From Pseudomonas cichorii (GTDB lineage Bacteria > Pseudomonadota > Gammaproteobacteria > Pseudomonadales > Pseudomonadaceae), in assembly GCF_018343775.1 (NCBI RefSeq), contig NZ_CP074349.1, positions 1,912,001-1,976,000 of the forward strand: 64,000 nucleotides of DNA, read 5' to 3'. Within the stretch, counting starts at the first letter, position 1, and every line of letters begins with the position of its first letter. Positions 45,997 to 57,890 of the stretch are shown piece after piece. The position numbers were made by a program, and so were the translations under genes. Below the pieces are notes generated by a model. That model worked only from the letters and a program-made list of their open reading frames with translations. It had not been told where the DNA came from and made no database searches.

Positions 45997-46905
45997 TCAG
46001 TCCTCGAACCCTGCCTGTTCATGAATTTCATCCACCTTCAATTCCAGGCGATAGGCCACGGCAATGAACAGTGCCTGGCACAGGCACAGTGTGGCGCTCA
46101 AGGAGCGGAAGGCGAACGAACTGCCTTCATTGACCAGCAGCACCGAATTGGCTCGTTTGGCCAATGGCGAAAGGTTGCTGTCGGTGATGATCAGCGTCTT
46201 GGCCTGATTGTGCTGGGCGATGCGCAGGCAATGCTGGGTTTCCTTGCCGTAGGGCGTGAAGCTGATGGCAATGACCAGGTCATTGGCCCGCACGCTGCGC
46301 ATCTGTTCCCGATAACTGCCTCCAAGGCCGGAAATCAGGTGGATGCGCTTGTTGGTGTGTTGCAGGTTATAGACCAGATAATCGGCCACGGCGAAGGAGC
46401 GGCGTACGCCTACCACGTAGATATTGTCGGCGTTGACCACCAGGTCCACTGCTTTCTCGAATTCGTCGTCGTCCAGGTCCGCGCCCAGTCGCTCCAGGCC
46501 CGACAAGGTGGCATTCACGCATTCGCGAGCCAGATCGCCGCCGCGGGCTTTCTGGGACTTGTTGGCGATCATGTTGCGGATGCGTTGCTGGTAGTTCTGT
46601 ACCGGCGTGGTCTTGTGGGTATAGGCCTCGCGGAACAGCGCCTGCATTTCACTGAAACCGCTGAAGCCGAAGCGCTGGGAAAAGCGCACGATGGCGGAAG
46701 GGTGAACTTCGCATTCCCGGGCAATATCGCTGATGCGATCGACCATGATCCGGTCGCTCTGCTGACTCATGTAGCTGGCGATACGTTTGAGCTGACGTGG
46801 CAGGCCGTCATATTCATTGGTGATCAGCCGCAGCAGGCCCTCGGCACTGGTCGGTGGCGTATCGAGGCCTGTGTCCGGCAGGGACGGCTGCTCGGTGCTG
46901 TTCAT
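45997..46905 (-). CDS. iolR: RpiR-family transcriptional regulator of inositol use
   Basis: Protein of 302 residues: N-terminal RpiR helix-turn-helix (about 35-110, with ISDIARECEVHPSAIVRFSQRFGF) and a C-terminal SIS sugar-phosphate-binding domain (about 150-290, with VGVRRSFAVADYLVYNL and ISFTPYGKET). It is transcribed away from the iol operon, the usual place of the iol repressor in pseudomonads and rhizobia. In rhizobial IolR the operator is GGAA-N6-TTCC, which occurs at 57535-57548. The ligand is probably a phosphorylated inositol intermediate. AAGGA lies seven bases before the start. Confidence 0.87.
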   Translation of the reverse strand: MNSTEQPSLPDTGLDTPPTSAEGLLRLITNEYDGLPRQLKRIASYMSQQSDRIMVDRISDIARECEVHPSAIVRFSQRFGFSGFSEMQALFREAYTHKTTPVQNYQQRIRNMIANKSQKARGGDLARECVNATLSGLERLGADLDDDEFEKAVDLVVNADNIYVVGVRRSFAVADYLVYNLQHTNKRIHLISGLGGSYREQMRSVRANDLVIAISFTPYGKETQHCLRIAQHNQAKTLIITDSNLSPLAKRANSVLLVNEGSSFAFRSLSATLCLCQALFIAVAYRLELKVDEIHEQAGFED

Positions 46906-47059
46906 ATCTCAATCCTTTTTGCTTGTTCTTTAGGGCGCCACACGCTGTACGAAAATGGCCGAGTGTCGTTGATCGCGCATTGATCTGGCCGCTTTCGTAC
47001 ATAGCCATGAACTATATCTCACCTGTCAGCCAAGTGTGACAGCACTCCGCGCATCGTCA

Positions 47060-47095
47060 TTGGAAAAAATATTCTACTTGAAAAAATTATAGAAT
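47060..47095. promoter_or_regulatory. AT-rich operator region before iolC
   Basis: TTGGAAAAAATATTCTA at 47060-47076 is a one-mismatch form of GGAA-N6-TTCC, and overlapping it ATTCTA (47071-47076) faces TAGAAT (47090-47095). It lies in the 294-base gap between the divergent regulator and iolC and resembles the perfect palindrome before the ABC operon. Confidence 0.5.
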
Positions 47096-47199
47096 AATTA
47101 TTGATTGATCCGGCGGGACGTTTTAGGCTCTGTTCTACCAAAAGCATTTTGCGCATCCATTGCGTGACATGCAGGCTGATAAAAATAACAGGAGCCACC

Positions 47200-49137
47200 A
47201 TGGGCCAGACTCGCTTTGTCAGTGGGCGTCAGTTGGATCTGATCTGCCTCGGACGCCTTGGCGTCGACCTCTACGCGCAGCAGGTTGGAGCGCGGCTGGA
47301 AGATGTCTCAAGCTTTGCCAAATACCTGGGCGGTTCGTCGGCAAACATTGCCTTCGGTACGGCTCGACTGGGCCTCAAATCGGCCATGCTCAGCCGTGTT
47401 GGCGACGATCACATGGGGCGTTTCCTGGTTGAATCACTGGCGCGTGAAGGCTGTGATGTCAGCGCAATCAAGCGTGATCCCGAGCGTCTGACGGCTATGG
47501 TGCTGCTTGGGTTGAAAGATCGTGAAACATTTCCGTTGGTGTTCTACCGCGAAAACTGCGCCGATATGGCCTTGCGCGCCGAAGACATCGACGAGGCCCA
47601 GATCGCTTCAAGCAAGGCCCTGCTGATTACCGGCACGCATTTCTCCACCGAGCAAGTTTTCAAGGCTAGCAGTCAGGCACTGGATTACGCTGAAAAGCAC
47701 AACGTCAAACGAGTTCTGGATATCGACTACCGGCCTGTCTTGTGGGGGTTGGCCGGCAAGGCCGATGGCGAAACCCGGTTTGTCGCCGATCAGCATGTCA
47801 GCCAGCATGTGCAGCGCATTCTGCCGCGTTTTGACCTGATCGTCGGCACCGAAGAAGAGTTTCTGATCGCGGGCGGGACCGAGGACTTGCTCGCTGCCTT
47901 GCGGGTGGTGCGTGGGCTGACGGCTGCGACTCTGGTGGTCAAGCTCGGGCCGCAGGGCTGCACCGTGATTCACGGTGCGATTCCGGCCCGCCTCGAAGAC
48001 GGTGCCATTTATCCGGGCGTGCGGGTCGAAGTGCTCAATGTGCTGGGGGCCGGTGACGCTTTCATGTCCGGCTTCCTCAGCGGCTGGCTCAAGGATGCCA
48101 GTGACGAGCGCTGCTGCCAGTTGGCCAATGCCTGCGGCGGTCTGGTGGTGTCGCGCCATGCCTGCGCACCCGCCATGCCGACTCCGGCGGAACTGGATTA
48201 TCTGTTCAACAGCCCGGTGCCGATCACCCGGCCGGATCGCGATGTTGTCCTGCAACGCCTGCATCAGGTCAGCGTGCCTCGCAAAGAGTGGAAGCAGTTG
48301 TTCATCTTTGCCTTCGATCATCGCGGGCAACTGGTGGAGCTGGCCCAGCAGGCCGGACGCGACCTTGGCAGCATCAGCGATCTCAAGCAACTCTTTATAA
48401 CGGCTGTCGAGCGTGTCGAAGCTGATCTGCACAAGCGCGGTATCGAGGCTGATGTCGGTCTGCTTGCCGATCAGCGATTCGGTCAGGACTCACTCAACGC
48501 TGCCACCGGTCGCGACTGGTGGGTTGCCCGACCAGTGGAAGTGCAGGGCTCAAGGCCGTTGGCGTTCGAGCATGGTCGCTCCATTGGCAGCAATCTGTTG
48601 AGCTGGCCTCAGGAGCAGATCATCAAGTGTCTGGTGCAGTATCACCCTGACGACGAGCCGCTTCTGCGTCTTGAGCAGGAGGCCCAGATCAAGGGCTTGT
48701 ACGAGGCCTCGCAAGTCAGTGGTCATGAGTTGCTGCTGGAAATCATCCCGCCCAAGGACCACCCGTCGACTCATCCCGACGTCATGTACCGTGCCCTCAA
48801 GCGTTTGTACAACCTGGGCATCTATCCTGCGTGGTGGAAGATCGAAGCGCAGAGCACCGAGGTCTGGCAGCAACTGGATGCCTTGATTCAGGAGCGCGAT
48901 CCGTATTGCCGTGGCGTGGTGCTGCTGGGCCTCAATGCCCCGGTGGAGGAACTGGCCGTCGGCTTTGCCCAGGCGCGTCACAGCACCTCCTGCAAGGGGT
49001 TTGCCGTTGGCCGGACGATTTTCAGGGAGCCGAGTCGCGCCTGGATGGCCGGGGAAATCGACGACGCTACTCTGATAAATCAGGTGCAGAGTACGTTTAT
49101 CTGGTTGATCGAGTCCTGGCGCGAAGCCCGCGCCTGA
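47200..49137 (+). CDS. iolC: bifunctional 5-dehydro-2-deoxygluconokinase / DUF2090 aldolase-like protein
   Basis: Protein of 645 residues. Residues 1-330 are a PfkB kinase (LGGSSANIAFGTARLG; catalytic Asp286 in GAGDAF) that phosphorylates 2-deoxy-5-keto-gluconate. Residues about 357-645 are a DUF2090 barrel (FAFDHRGQL, LLADQRFG, FAVGRTIF), a class I aldolase-like domain expected to cleave the product to dihydroxyacetone phosphate and malonate semialdehyde. This would explain the absence of a separate iolJ. The start at 47200 has GGAG five bases upstream; the frame extends to 47101 but would include promoter DNA. Confidence 0.92.
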   Translation: MGQTRFVSGRQLDLICLGRLGVDLYAQQVGARLEDVSSFAKYLGGSSANIAFGTARLGLKSAMLSRVGDDHMGRFLVESLAREGCDVSAIKRDPERLTAMVLLGLKDRETFPLVFYRENCADMALRAEDIDEAQIASSKALLITGTHFSTEQVFKASSQALDYAEKHNVKRVLDIDYRPVLWGLAGKADGETRFVADQHVSQHVQRILPRFDLIVGTEEEFLIAGGTEDLLAALRVVRGLTAATLVVKLGPQGCTVIHGAIPARLEDGAIYPGVRVEVLNVLGAGDAFMSGFLSGWLKDASDERCCQLANACGGLVVSRHACAPAMPTPAELDYLFNSPVPITRPDRDVVLQRLHQVSVPRKEWKQLFIFAFDHRGQLVELAQQAGRDLGSISDLKQLFITAVERVEADLHKRGIEADVGLLADQRFGQDSLNAATGRDWWVARPVEVQGSRPLAFEHGRSIGSNLLSWPQEQIIKCLVQYHPDDEPLLRLEQEAQIKGLYEASQVSGHELLLEIIPPKDHPSTHPDVMYRALKRLYNLGIYPAWWKIEAQSTEVWQQLDALIQERDPYCRGVVLLGLNAPVEELAVGFAQARHSTSCKGFAVGRTIFREPSRAWMAGEIDDATLINQVQSTFIWLIESWREARA

Positions 49138-49182
49138 CCCCATCCTCATTGACGCAGTGATAACAAAAAGAAAGGTGCAGCC

Positions 49183-50082
49183 ATGCCTGTTTCCGCATCC
49201 AACATCCGCATCGGCATCAATCCGATTTCCTGGAGCAACGACGACCTGCCGGCGCTGGGCGGCGAAACGCCGTTGAGCACTGCCCTGAGCGAGGGCAAGG
49301 AAATCGGCTACGAAGGTTTTGAACTCAACGGCAAGTTTCCCAAGGACGCCAAAGGTGTCGGTGATGTGCTGCGTCCTTATGGGCTGGCGCTGGTGTCGGG
49401 CTGGTATTCCAGCCGACTGGCACGGCGTTCGGTGGCCGAGGAAATCGAAGCCATTGGCTCCCATGTACAACTGCTGGCGCAGAACGGTGCTTCGGTACTG
49501 GTGTATGGCGAAGTGGCCGACTCCATTCAGGGGCAACGCATTCCTCTGGTCGAGCGCCCCCGTTTCCACACCGATGCCGCCTGGCGTGAATATGCCGACA
49601 AGCTCACCGAGCTGGCGCGCTTCACACTTTCCCGGGGTGTGCGTCTTGCCTATCACCACCACATGGGCGCCTACGTCGAGTCGCCTCAGGACATTGATCG
49701 CCTGATGGAACTGACCGGTCCCGAAGTGGGCCTGCTGTTCGATTCGGGCCATTGCTACATGGGCGGTGGCGAACCCTTGCAGGTACTGAGCAAGCACATT
49801 GATCGCGTCTGTCATGTGCATTTCAAGGATGTGCGCAAGCCGGTCGTGCAACTGGCGCGCAACAATCTATGGAGTTTCCCGGACTGCATCGTCAACGGCA
49901 CCTTTACCGTGCCCGGCGATGGCGATATTGATTTCTCGGCGCTGCTCAAGGTGCTGCTGCAGGCTGGTTATCAGGGCTGGCTGGTTGTCGAAGCCGAACA
50001 GGACCCTGCCGTCGCGCCCAGTTATGTCTACGCCAAAAAAGGCTATGACACGCTGCGCCAACTGTTGATGGATGCTCGATAA
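49183..50082 (+). CDS. iolE: myo-inosose-2 dehydratase
   Basis: TIM-barrel enzyme of 299 residues that dehydrates 2-keto-myo-inositol to a trihydroxycyclohexane dione. Recognisable blocks are IGINPISWSNDDLPALGGE at the start, LAYHHHMGAYVE, GLLFDSGHCYMGGG and VCHVHFKDVR, the last three with metal-binding residues; the C-terminus has WLVVEAEQDP. Second gene of the iol operon, 45 bases after iolC, with AAAGG before the ATG. Confidence 0.94.
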   Translation: MPVSASNIRIGINPISWSNDDLPALGGETPLSTALSEGKEIGYEGFELNGKFPKDAKGVGDVLRPYGLALVSGWYSSRLARRSVAEEIEAIGSHVQLLAQNGASVLVYGEVADSIQGQRIPLVERPRFHTDAAWREYADKLTELARFTLSRGVRLAYHHHMGAYVESPQDIDRLMELTGPEVGLLFDSGHCYMGGGEPLQVLSKHIDRVCHVHFKDVRKPVVQLARNNLWSFPDCIVNGTFTVPGDGDIDFSALLKVLLQAGYQGWLVVEAEQDPAVAPSYVYAKKGYDTLRQLLMDAR

Positions 50083-50096
50083 CGGAGGACTGAACA

Positions 50097-50906
50097 ATGA
50101 ATCTGTTGACTAAAAGCAAGGCACAGGGGCGCGACATCGTCGAGTTGCAGGAGGGTGCGCTGGAGTATGTAGGCTTCGCCGCGTATCGCCTGGAAACCGG
50201 CGAGCGTTTGTCCCTCAATGCCGAAGACAACGAATTGTGCGTGGTGCTGCTCACCGGCCATGCCAGTGTGAGCGGCGAAGCATTGGGGCAGGGCGCGTTC
50301 AGTTGGGAAAACATCGGCGACCGGCACTCGGTCTTCGAAGAGAAGTCGCCGTTTGCCGTGTACCTGCCGCCCCACAGCCAGGCACATTTCACGGCACTGG
50401 GGCCTGCGCAACTGGCGGTCTGCAAGGCGCCCGGCGACAGTTCCAAGCGTGCCCCGGCGCGCCTTATCACGCCGGACAGCATGAAGCGCAGCGTGCGCGG
50501 TAAAAACGCCAATACCCGTTATGTCTGCGACATCCTGCCGGATACGGAGCAGGCCCATTCGCTGCTGGTGGTGGAAGTGCGCACGCCATCCGGGCATTCC
50601 TCCAGCTATCCGCCCCACAAGCACGACATGGATAACCTGCCCCACGAGAGCTATCTCGAAGAAACCTATTACCACCAGGTCAACCCGCCACAGGGCTTCG
50701 TCTTCCAGCGGGTGTACACCGACGATCGCAGCATCGATCAGGCCATGGCCGTGGAAAACAACGATCTGGTGACCGTGCCCAAGGGCTATCACCCGGTCAG
50801 CGTGCCTTACGGCTACGAGTCTTATTACCTGAACGTGATGGCAGGCCCCAAGCGTGCCTGGCAGTTCAATAACGACCCGCAGCACAGCTGGTTGCTGGAT
50901 CTTTAA
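50097..50906 (+). CDS. iolB: 5-deoxy-glucuronate isomerase
   Basis: Bicupin enzyme of 269 residues that converts 5-deoxy-glucuronate to 2-deoxy-5-keto-gluconate. The metal site is in the second cupin: [16 protein letters not shown] with Glu in LEETYYHQ, and a later PKGYHPV histidine. GGAGG precedes the ATG; the gap to iolE is 14 bases, so translation is probably coupled. Confidence 0.94.
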   Translation: MNLLTKSKAQGRDIVELQEGALEYVGFAAYRLETGERLSLNAEDNELCVVLLTGHASVSGEALGQGAFSWENIGDRHSVFEEKSPFAVYLPPHSQAHFTALGPAQLAVCKAPGDSSKRAPARLITPDSMKRSVRGKNANTRYVCDILPDTEQAHSLLVVEVRTPSGHSSSYPPHKHDMDNLPHESYLEETYYHQVNPPQGFVFQRVYTDDRSIDQAMAVENNDLVTVPKGYHPVSVPYGYESYYLNVMAGPKRAWQFNNDPQHSWLLDL

Positions 50907-50931
50907 CCTCTTTCGATTTGGAGTCAGTCAG

Positions 50932-52434
50932 ATGAGCGAGTCCCCGGTTATCGGCCATTACATCAACGGCCAGTTGAATAACGGTGATGGCGAGCGTTAC
51001 AGCGATGTGTTCAATCCGGTCAGCGGCAAGGTTCAGGCGCGGGTTGCCCTGGCCAGCCTCAAGACCATCGACGAAGCGGTCGCCTCGGCCCAGGCAGCGT
51101 TTCCAGCCTGGGCGGATCAGTCGTCCCTGCGTCGTGCGCGGGTCATGTTCAAGTTCAAGGAGCTGCTGGACAGGCATCACGAAGAGCTGGCGCAGATTAT
51201 TTGTCGCGAGCACGGCAAGGTGTTGTCCGATGCCCGGGGCGAGGTGGTGCGTGGCATTGAAATCGTCGAATTTGCCTGTGGTGCGCCAAGCCTGCTGAAA
51301 AGCGATTTCAGCGACAACATCGGCGGTGGCATCGACAACTGGAACCTGCGTCAGCCGCTGGGCGTCTGTGCCGGGGTTACGCCGTTCAACTTCCCGGTGA
51401 TGGTGCCGCTGTGGATGATTCCCCTGGCACTGGTCACCGGCAACTGCTTCATCCTCAAGCCTTCGGAACGTGACCCTTCGGCGAGCCTGCTGATGGCGCG
51501 TCTGCTCAAGGAAGCCGGTTTGCCGGACGGCGTGTTCAGCGTCGTTCAGGGCGACAAGGTGGCTGTGGATGGTCTGCTGCAACATCCGGGCATCGAAGCG
51601 ATTTCCTTTGTCGGCTCGACCCCGATTGCCGAATACATCCACCAGCAAGGCACTGCTCACGGCAAGCGTGTGCAGGCATTGGGTGGTGCCAAGAACCATA
51701 TGATCGTGATGCCCGATGCCGACCTGGATCAGGCCGCCGATGCCTTGATCGGCGCAGCCTATGGCTCGGCGGGCGAACGCTGCATGGCGATTTCCATTGC
51801 GGTGGTGGTGGGCGATGTGGGTCAGCAACTGATCGAAAAACTGCTGCCACGCATCGACCAGCTCAAGGTGGGTGATGGCATGCAGGCCGATTCAGACATG
51901 GGGCCGCTGGTCACTGCCGTGCACAAGGCCAAGGTCGAGGGTTATATCGACCAAGGCGTCAAAGAGGGCGCGAAGCTGGTGGTCGATGGTCGCAACTTCA
52001 AGGTGCCGGGCGCCGAGCAAGGCTTCTTCGTCGGGGCGACGCTGTTCGATAACGTCACGCCCGAGATGCAGATCTACAAGGAGGAAATCTTCGGCCCGGT
52101 GCTGGGCATCGTCCATGTGCCGGATTTCGCCAGCGCTGTAGCGCTGATCAATGCCCATGAGTTCGGCAACGGCGTGTCGTGTTTTACCAGCGATGGCGGC
52201 GTGGCCCGCGCCTTTGCCCGCTCGATCAAGGTCGGAATGGTGGGCATCAACGTGCCGATTCCGGTGCCCATGGCCTGGCATTCCTTCGGTGGCTGGAAGC
52301 GTTCGCTGTTCGGCGATCATCATGCCTACGGCGAAGAAGGCCTGCGTTTCTACAGCCGCTACAAGAGTGTCATGCAACGCTGGCCGGACAGCATCGCCAA
52401 AGGTCCTGAGTTCAGCATGCCAACCGCCAAGTAA
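50932..52434 (+). CDS. iolA: CoA-acylating (methyl)malonate-semialdehyde dehydrogenase
   Basis: Aldehyde dehydrogenase of 500 residues that oxidises malonate semialdehyde to acetyl-CoA, the last step of inositol breakdown; the family also serves valine degradation as MmsA. Visible are [23 protein letters not shown] at the cofactor site, and the nucleophile Cys284 in [11 protein letters not shown]. The general-base glutamate of hydrolytic ALDHs is not expected in this CoA-using group. GGAG precedes the start. The location within the iol operon supports the iolA rather than mmsA role. Confidence 0.92.
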   Translation: MSESPVIGHYINGQLNNGDGERYSDVFNPVSGKVQARVALASLKTIDEAVASAQAAFPAWADQSSLRRARVMFKFKELLDRHHEELAQIICREHGKVLSDARGEVVRGIEIVEFACGAPSLLKSDFSDNIGGGIDNWNLRQPLGVCAGVTPFNFPVMVPLWMIPLALVTGNCFILKPSERDPSASLLMARLLKEAGLPDGVFSVVQGDKVAVDGLLQHPGIEAISFVGSTPIAEYIHQQGTAHGKRVQALGGAKNHMIVMPDADLDQAADALIGAAYGSAGERCMAISIAVVVGDVGQQLIEKLLPRIDQLKVGDGMQADSDMGPLVTAVHKAKVEGYIDQGVKEGAKLVVDGRNFKVPGAEQGFFVGATLFDNVTPEMQIYKEEIFGPVLGIVHVPDFASAVALINAHEFGNGVSCFTSDGGVARAFARSIKVGMVGINVPIPVPMAWHSFGGWKRSLFGDHHAYGEEGLRFYSRYKSVMQRWPDSIAKGPEFSMPTAK

Positions 52435-52467
52435 CCTTCAGACAATGGATTGTGGAGAACAATAACA

Positions 52468-53295
52468 ATGAGCCAGCCCCTGCGCTTTGCCCTCAATCGT
52501 ATGGTCGCCCCACGCCTGTCCCTGCCGGATTTCGTCGATCTGGCAGTGAAACTGGGGGCCGACGCCATCGAAATTCGCAACGACCTCAAAGGTATCGAGA
52601 TCGAGGACGGTACGTCGCCACAGACCGTCCGCGCGCTATGTGCTGCCAAGGGGGTTCGTGTGCTGTCGATCAATGCCTTGTACCCGTTCGATGTGTGGAA
52701 TGACGAGCGTCGGGCCCAGGCTACGAAGCTGGCGCAATATGCCCGAGATTGCGGTGCCGAAGCGCTGGTGATGTGCCCGCTCAACGAACGTGCCGATGCG
52801 CGTAATGCCGCGCAGCGTGCCACAGGCCTGCGCACGGCCTTGACCGAGCTGGCTCCGATTCTGCGCGAACACGGGATTCTCGGTTTCGTCGAGCCACTGG
52901 GTTTTGAAGAGTGCGCGTTGCGCTTCAAGCGTCAGGCGGTGGATGCGATCAGAGGCGTTGGCGGTCTGGATGTGTATCGGCTGGTGCATGACACCTTCCA
53001 TCACCACCTGGCGGGTGAGGTTGAGCTGTTTCCCGAGCTCACCGGGCTGGTACACATCTCCGGTGTCGAAGATACCCAGGCGCCCCTCAACAGTATTCGC
53101 GACGGGCATCGGGTACTGGTGGGCGAAGCGGACATTCTGGGTAATGCCAGTCAGATCGAACGGTTATTGGCCAGTGGCTACAACGGGCATCTGTCCTTCG
53201 AGCCGTTTGCCGAAAGCGTGCATGCGCTGGACAACATTCCCGAGGCCATCGAACAGAGCATGAGTCATCTGTCCCAATGCTGCCTTCGCGGATAA
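52468..53295 (+). CDS. iolI: inosose isomerase-like TIM barrel protein
   Basis: Protein of 275 residues of the AP-endonuclease-2-like sugar isomerase family. Conserved blocks are ADAIEIRNDLKGIE, GFVEPLGFEE, LVHDTFHHHLAG and LVHISGVED, supplying the Glu/Asp/His metal site. IolI interconverts keto-inositols, allowing D-chiro or scyllo isomers to feed the pathway. Its last codons (Leu-Arg-Gly-stop) lie inside a REP element, so the C-terminus may have been altered by that insertion. GGAGA precedes the ATG. Confidence 0.88.
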   Translation: MSQPLRFALNRMVAPRLSLPDFVDLAVKLGADAIEIRNDLKGIEIEDGTSPQTVRALCAAKGVRVLSINALYPFDVWNDERRAQATKLAQYARDCGAEALVMCPLNERADARNAAQRATGLRTALTELAPILREHGILGFVEPLGFEECALRFKRQAVDAIRGVGGLDVYRLVHDTFHHHLAGEVELFPELTGLVHISGVEDTQAPLNSIRDGHRVLVGEADILGNASQIERLLASGYNGHLSFEPFAESVHALDNIPEAIEQSMSHLSQCCLRG

Positions 53296-53338
53296 GTCCG
53301 CTCCCACACAATCTGTAGGAGCGAATTCATTCGCGAAG
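53284..53338. repeat. REPIN overlapping the end of iolI
   Basis: One REP (CTTCGCGGATAAGTCCGCTC and following CCACA) covers the iolI stop codon; the facing REP TGTAGGAGCGAATTCATTCG lies at 53315-53334. It sits in the middle of the iol operon, before iolD. Confidence 0.75.
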
Positions 53339-53366
53339 AGACAACCACAAGAACAAAGGTGCGAGC

Positions 53367-56357
<2,991 letters not shown>

Positions 56358-56395
56358 AAAAGAGTTGTCAGCGATAGCAACAACAGGAGGACTTC

Positions 56396-57412
56396 ATGCG
56401 AATAGGATTGGTGGGCTACGGAAAGGGCGGCCGTTACTTTCATGCAACGCTGCTTTCAAGTTTGCCCGATGCAACATTTGTGGGGGTCGTGACCCGCTCA
56501 CCCGAGCGGCGGCAGGAAGTGGCCAACGATCATCCCGATGTCGCGACCTTCGACTCTCTGGCCGATCTGGTCGCCGCCGGTGTTGATGCTGTGGTGATCT
56601 CCACACCGCTGGCTTCCCGCCGCGCCCTGATACTGGAAGCCATCGAGTTGGGCGTGAATGTCGTCAGCGACAAACCCTTTTCCGATGACGCAGCCCAGGC
56701 CCGTGAGTTTGTAGATGCGGCGAAGCGGCGGGGCGTGCAACTGAGTGTTTATCAGAACCGGCGTTGGGATTCGGACTTCCTGACCTTGCGCAAACTGATC
56801 GACAATGACGTGCTTGGCTCCATCAGTCGTTTTGAGTCCAGTATCGAACGCTATTCCCCCAGGTCGGTGGGCAAGACCAGCGGTGGTGGTCTGTTGCGTG
56901 ATCTTGGCAGCCATCTGGTGGATCAGGCTCTGGTGCTGTTCGGCCCTGTCAGCCGGGTGTATGCCGAATTGCAGTCCGGCGCGCCCGATGCGCCGGACCA
57001 TGCCTTTTTCATTTCCCTGACCCATGCCAATGGCGTCGTCTCGCATTTGTCCGGTAGTTGTCTGCAAAACACGCCGAGGCCACGCTTCAGGGTCAGTGGA
57101 AGCCAGGGATGCTACAGCGTCGAAGGCCTGGACGGTCAGGAAGAGGCCGCTCTGGCGGGGCTGACGCCCAGGTCTGAAGGCGATCGCTGGGGTGTCGAAG
57201 AGCACAGGCGCTGGGGCTGGTTCGAGCACGGAGACCACCGGGAGCGGGTTCCCTCGGAGCAGGGACGCTGGCTGGAGTTCTATAAACAATTGCAGGATTC
57301 CATCGACGCTGGCGGGCAGAATCCTGTGGATGCAAACGACGCAGTCGCGACTGCCGTGGTGCTGGACGCTGCACGGCTGAGTGCGCAGGAGGGGCGAGTG
57401 ATCGTCTTGTAA
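56396..57412 (+). CDS. second Gfo/Idh/MocA-family dehydrogenase
   Basis: NAD(P)-dependent oxidoreductase of 338 residues: cofactor loop GLVGYGKGGRYFHA, the lysine motif SDKPFSDD, a YQNRRWDSDFLTL segment and GGGLLRDLGSHLVDQAL with the catalytic His. The YGKGGRxxHA/QNRRWDSDF type resembles YdgJ-like scyllo-inositol dehydrogenases, so it may admit scyllo-inositol or another isomer into the pathway. AGGAGG lies close to the ATG. It ends the operon before a strong hairpin. Confidence 0.87.
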   Translation: MRIGLVGYGKGGRYFHATLLSSLPDATFVGVVTRSPERRQEVANDHPDVATFDSLADLVAAGVDAVVISTPLASRRALILEAIELGVNVVSDKPFSDDAAQAREFVDAAKRRGVQLSVYQNRRWDSDFLTLRKLIDNDVLGSISRFESSIERYSPRSVGKTSGGGLLRDLGSHLVDQALVLFGPVSRVYAELQSGAPDAPDHAFFISLTHANGVVSHLSGSCLQNTPRPRFRVSGSQGCYSVEGLDGQEEAALAGLTPRSEGDRWGVEEHRRWGWFEHGDHRERVPSEQGRWLEFYKQLQDSIDAGGQNPVDANDAVATAVVLDAARLSAQEGRVIVL

Positions 57413-57431
57413 ACAGCGCGTTTTTTCAGGG

Positions 57432-57470
57432 TTACACGCAAGCCCCGGTTCTCTGGAGAGAGCCGGGGCT
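57432..57470 (+). terminator. hairpin ending the iol operon
   Basis: AAGCCCCGG and CCGGGGCTT arms with a further TCTC/GAGA inside, ending in GCTGCTATCG. The stem is very strong but there is no T-run. Confidence 0.6.
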
Positions 57471-57532
57471 TGCTGCTATCGACATTCCGGGAGGGTGAAA
57501 TAAAAAAGAATAAAATTCTAAAATGAGTTGAA

Positions 57533-57550
57533 TTGGAAAATATTTTCCAA
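57533..57550. promoter_or_regulatory. predicted IolR operator before the ABC importer
   Basis: TTGGAAAATATTTTCCAA is an 18-base perfect palindrome containing GGAA-N6-TTCC, the motif reported for rhizobial IolR (RpiR family). A shorter palindrome AGAATAAAATTCT lies 14 bases upstream at 57507-57519. The whole 57500-57550 stretch is unusually AT-rich and lies 340 bases before the importer. Confidence 0.65.
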
Positions 57551-57657
57551 TAAAGTCGTTTTCAGGTTGCCGACTATCGAATCACCTGCGCTGTCAGACT
57601 TATCTGAAGGTCGCAGGGAACAAGCAAACAAAAACAAGACAAAGATAGGTACCGTCG

Positions 57658-57828
57658 ATGAAAACCCCTACCCGCGGCCAACAGGCCATGCGTTCCGCCC
57701 CCTCGTCATTCTGGATCTCTGTCATGGAGCGATTCCTTACGCTCGTCGCACGCGGCATGTGCGTGCAGCACAAGGACGCGCAACTGTTCTGCATACCCGG
57801 TGCTACGGGTGTTCGTCTGCCGAAATAA
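57658..57828 (+). CDS. possible 56-residue peptide in the importer leader
   Basis: An ATG at 57658 with TAGGT about ten bases upstream opens a frame of 56 codons beginning MKTPTRGQQAMRSAPSSFW and ending GATGVRLPK. Its position between the operator and the importer genes suits a leader peptide, but the amino-acid composition is undistinguished and I recognise no family. A frame in another register (57528-57860) overlaps it. This is a weak call. Confidence 0.25.
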   Translation: MKTPTRGQQAMRSAPSSFWISVMERFLTLVARGMCVQHKDAQLFCIPGATGVRLPK

Positions 57829-57890
57829 ACCGCTCTTCGCTACGTCGTTACCAAGTCTGAACAACAACAAGAATTTGGAGACAGACCTTC

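Noticed and set aside
57528..57860. 110-codon open frame between the iol operon and the importer
   Set aside because: It starts inside the predicted operator, lacks a ribosome site and has no family; the shorter frame at 57658 is slightly better and is itself only weakly supported.
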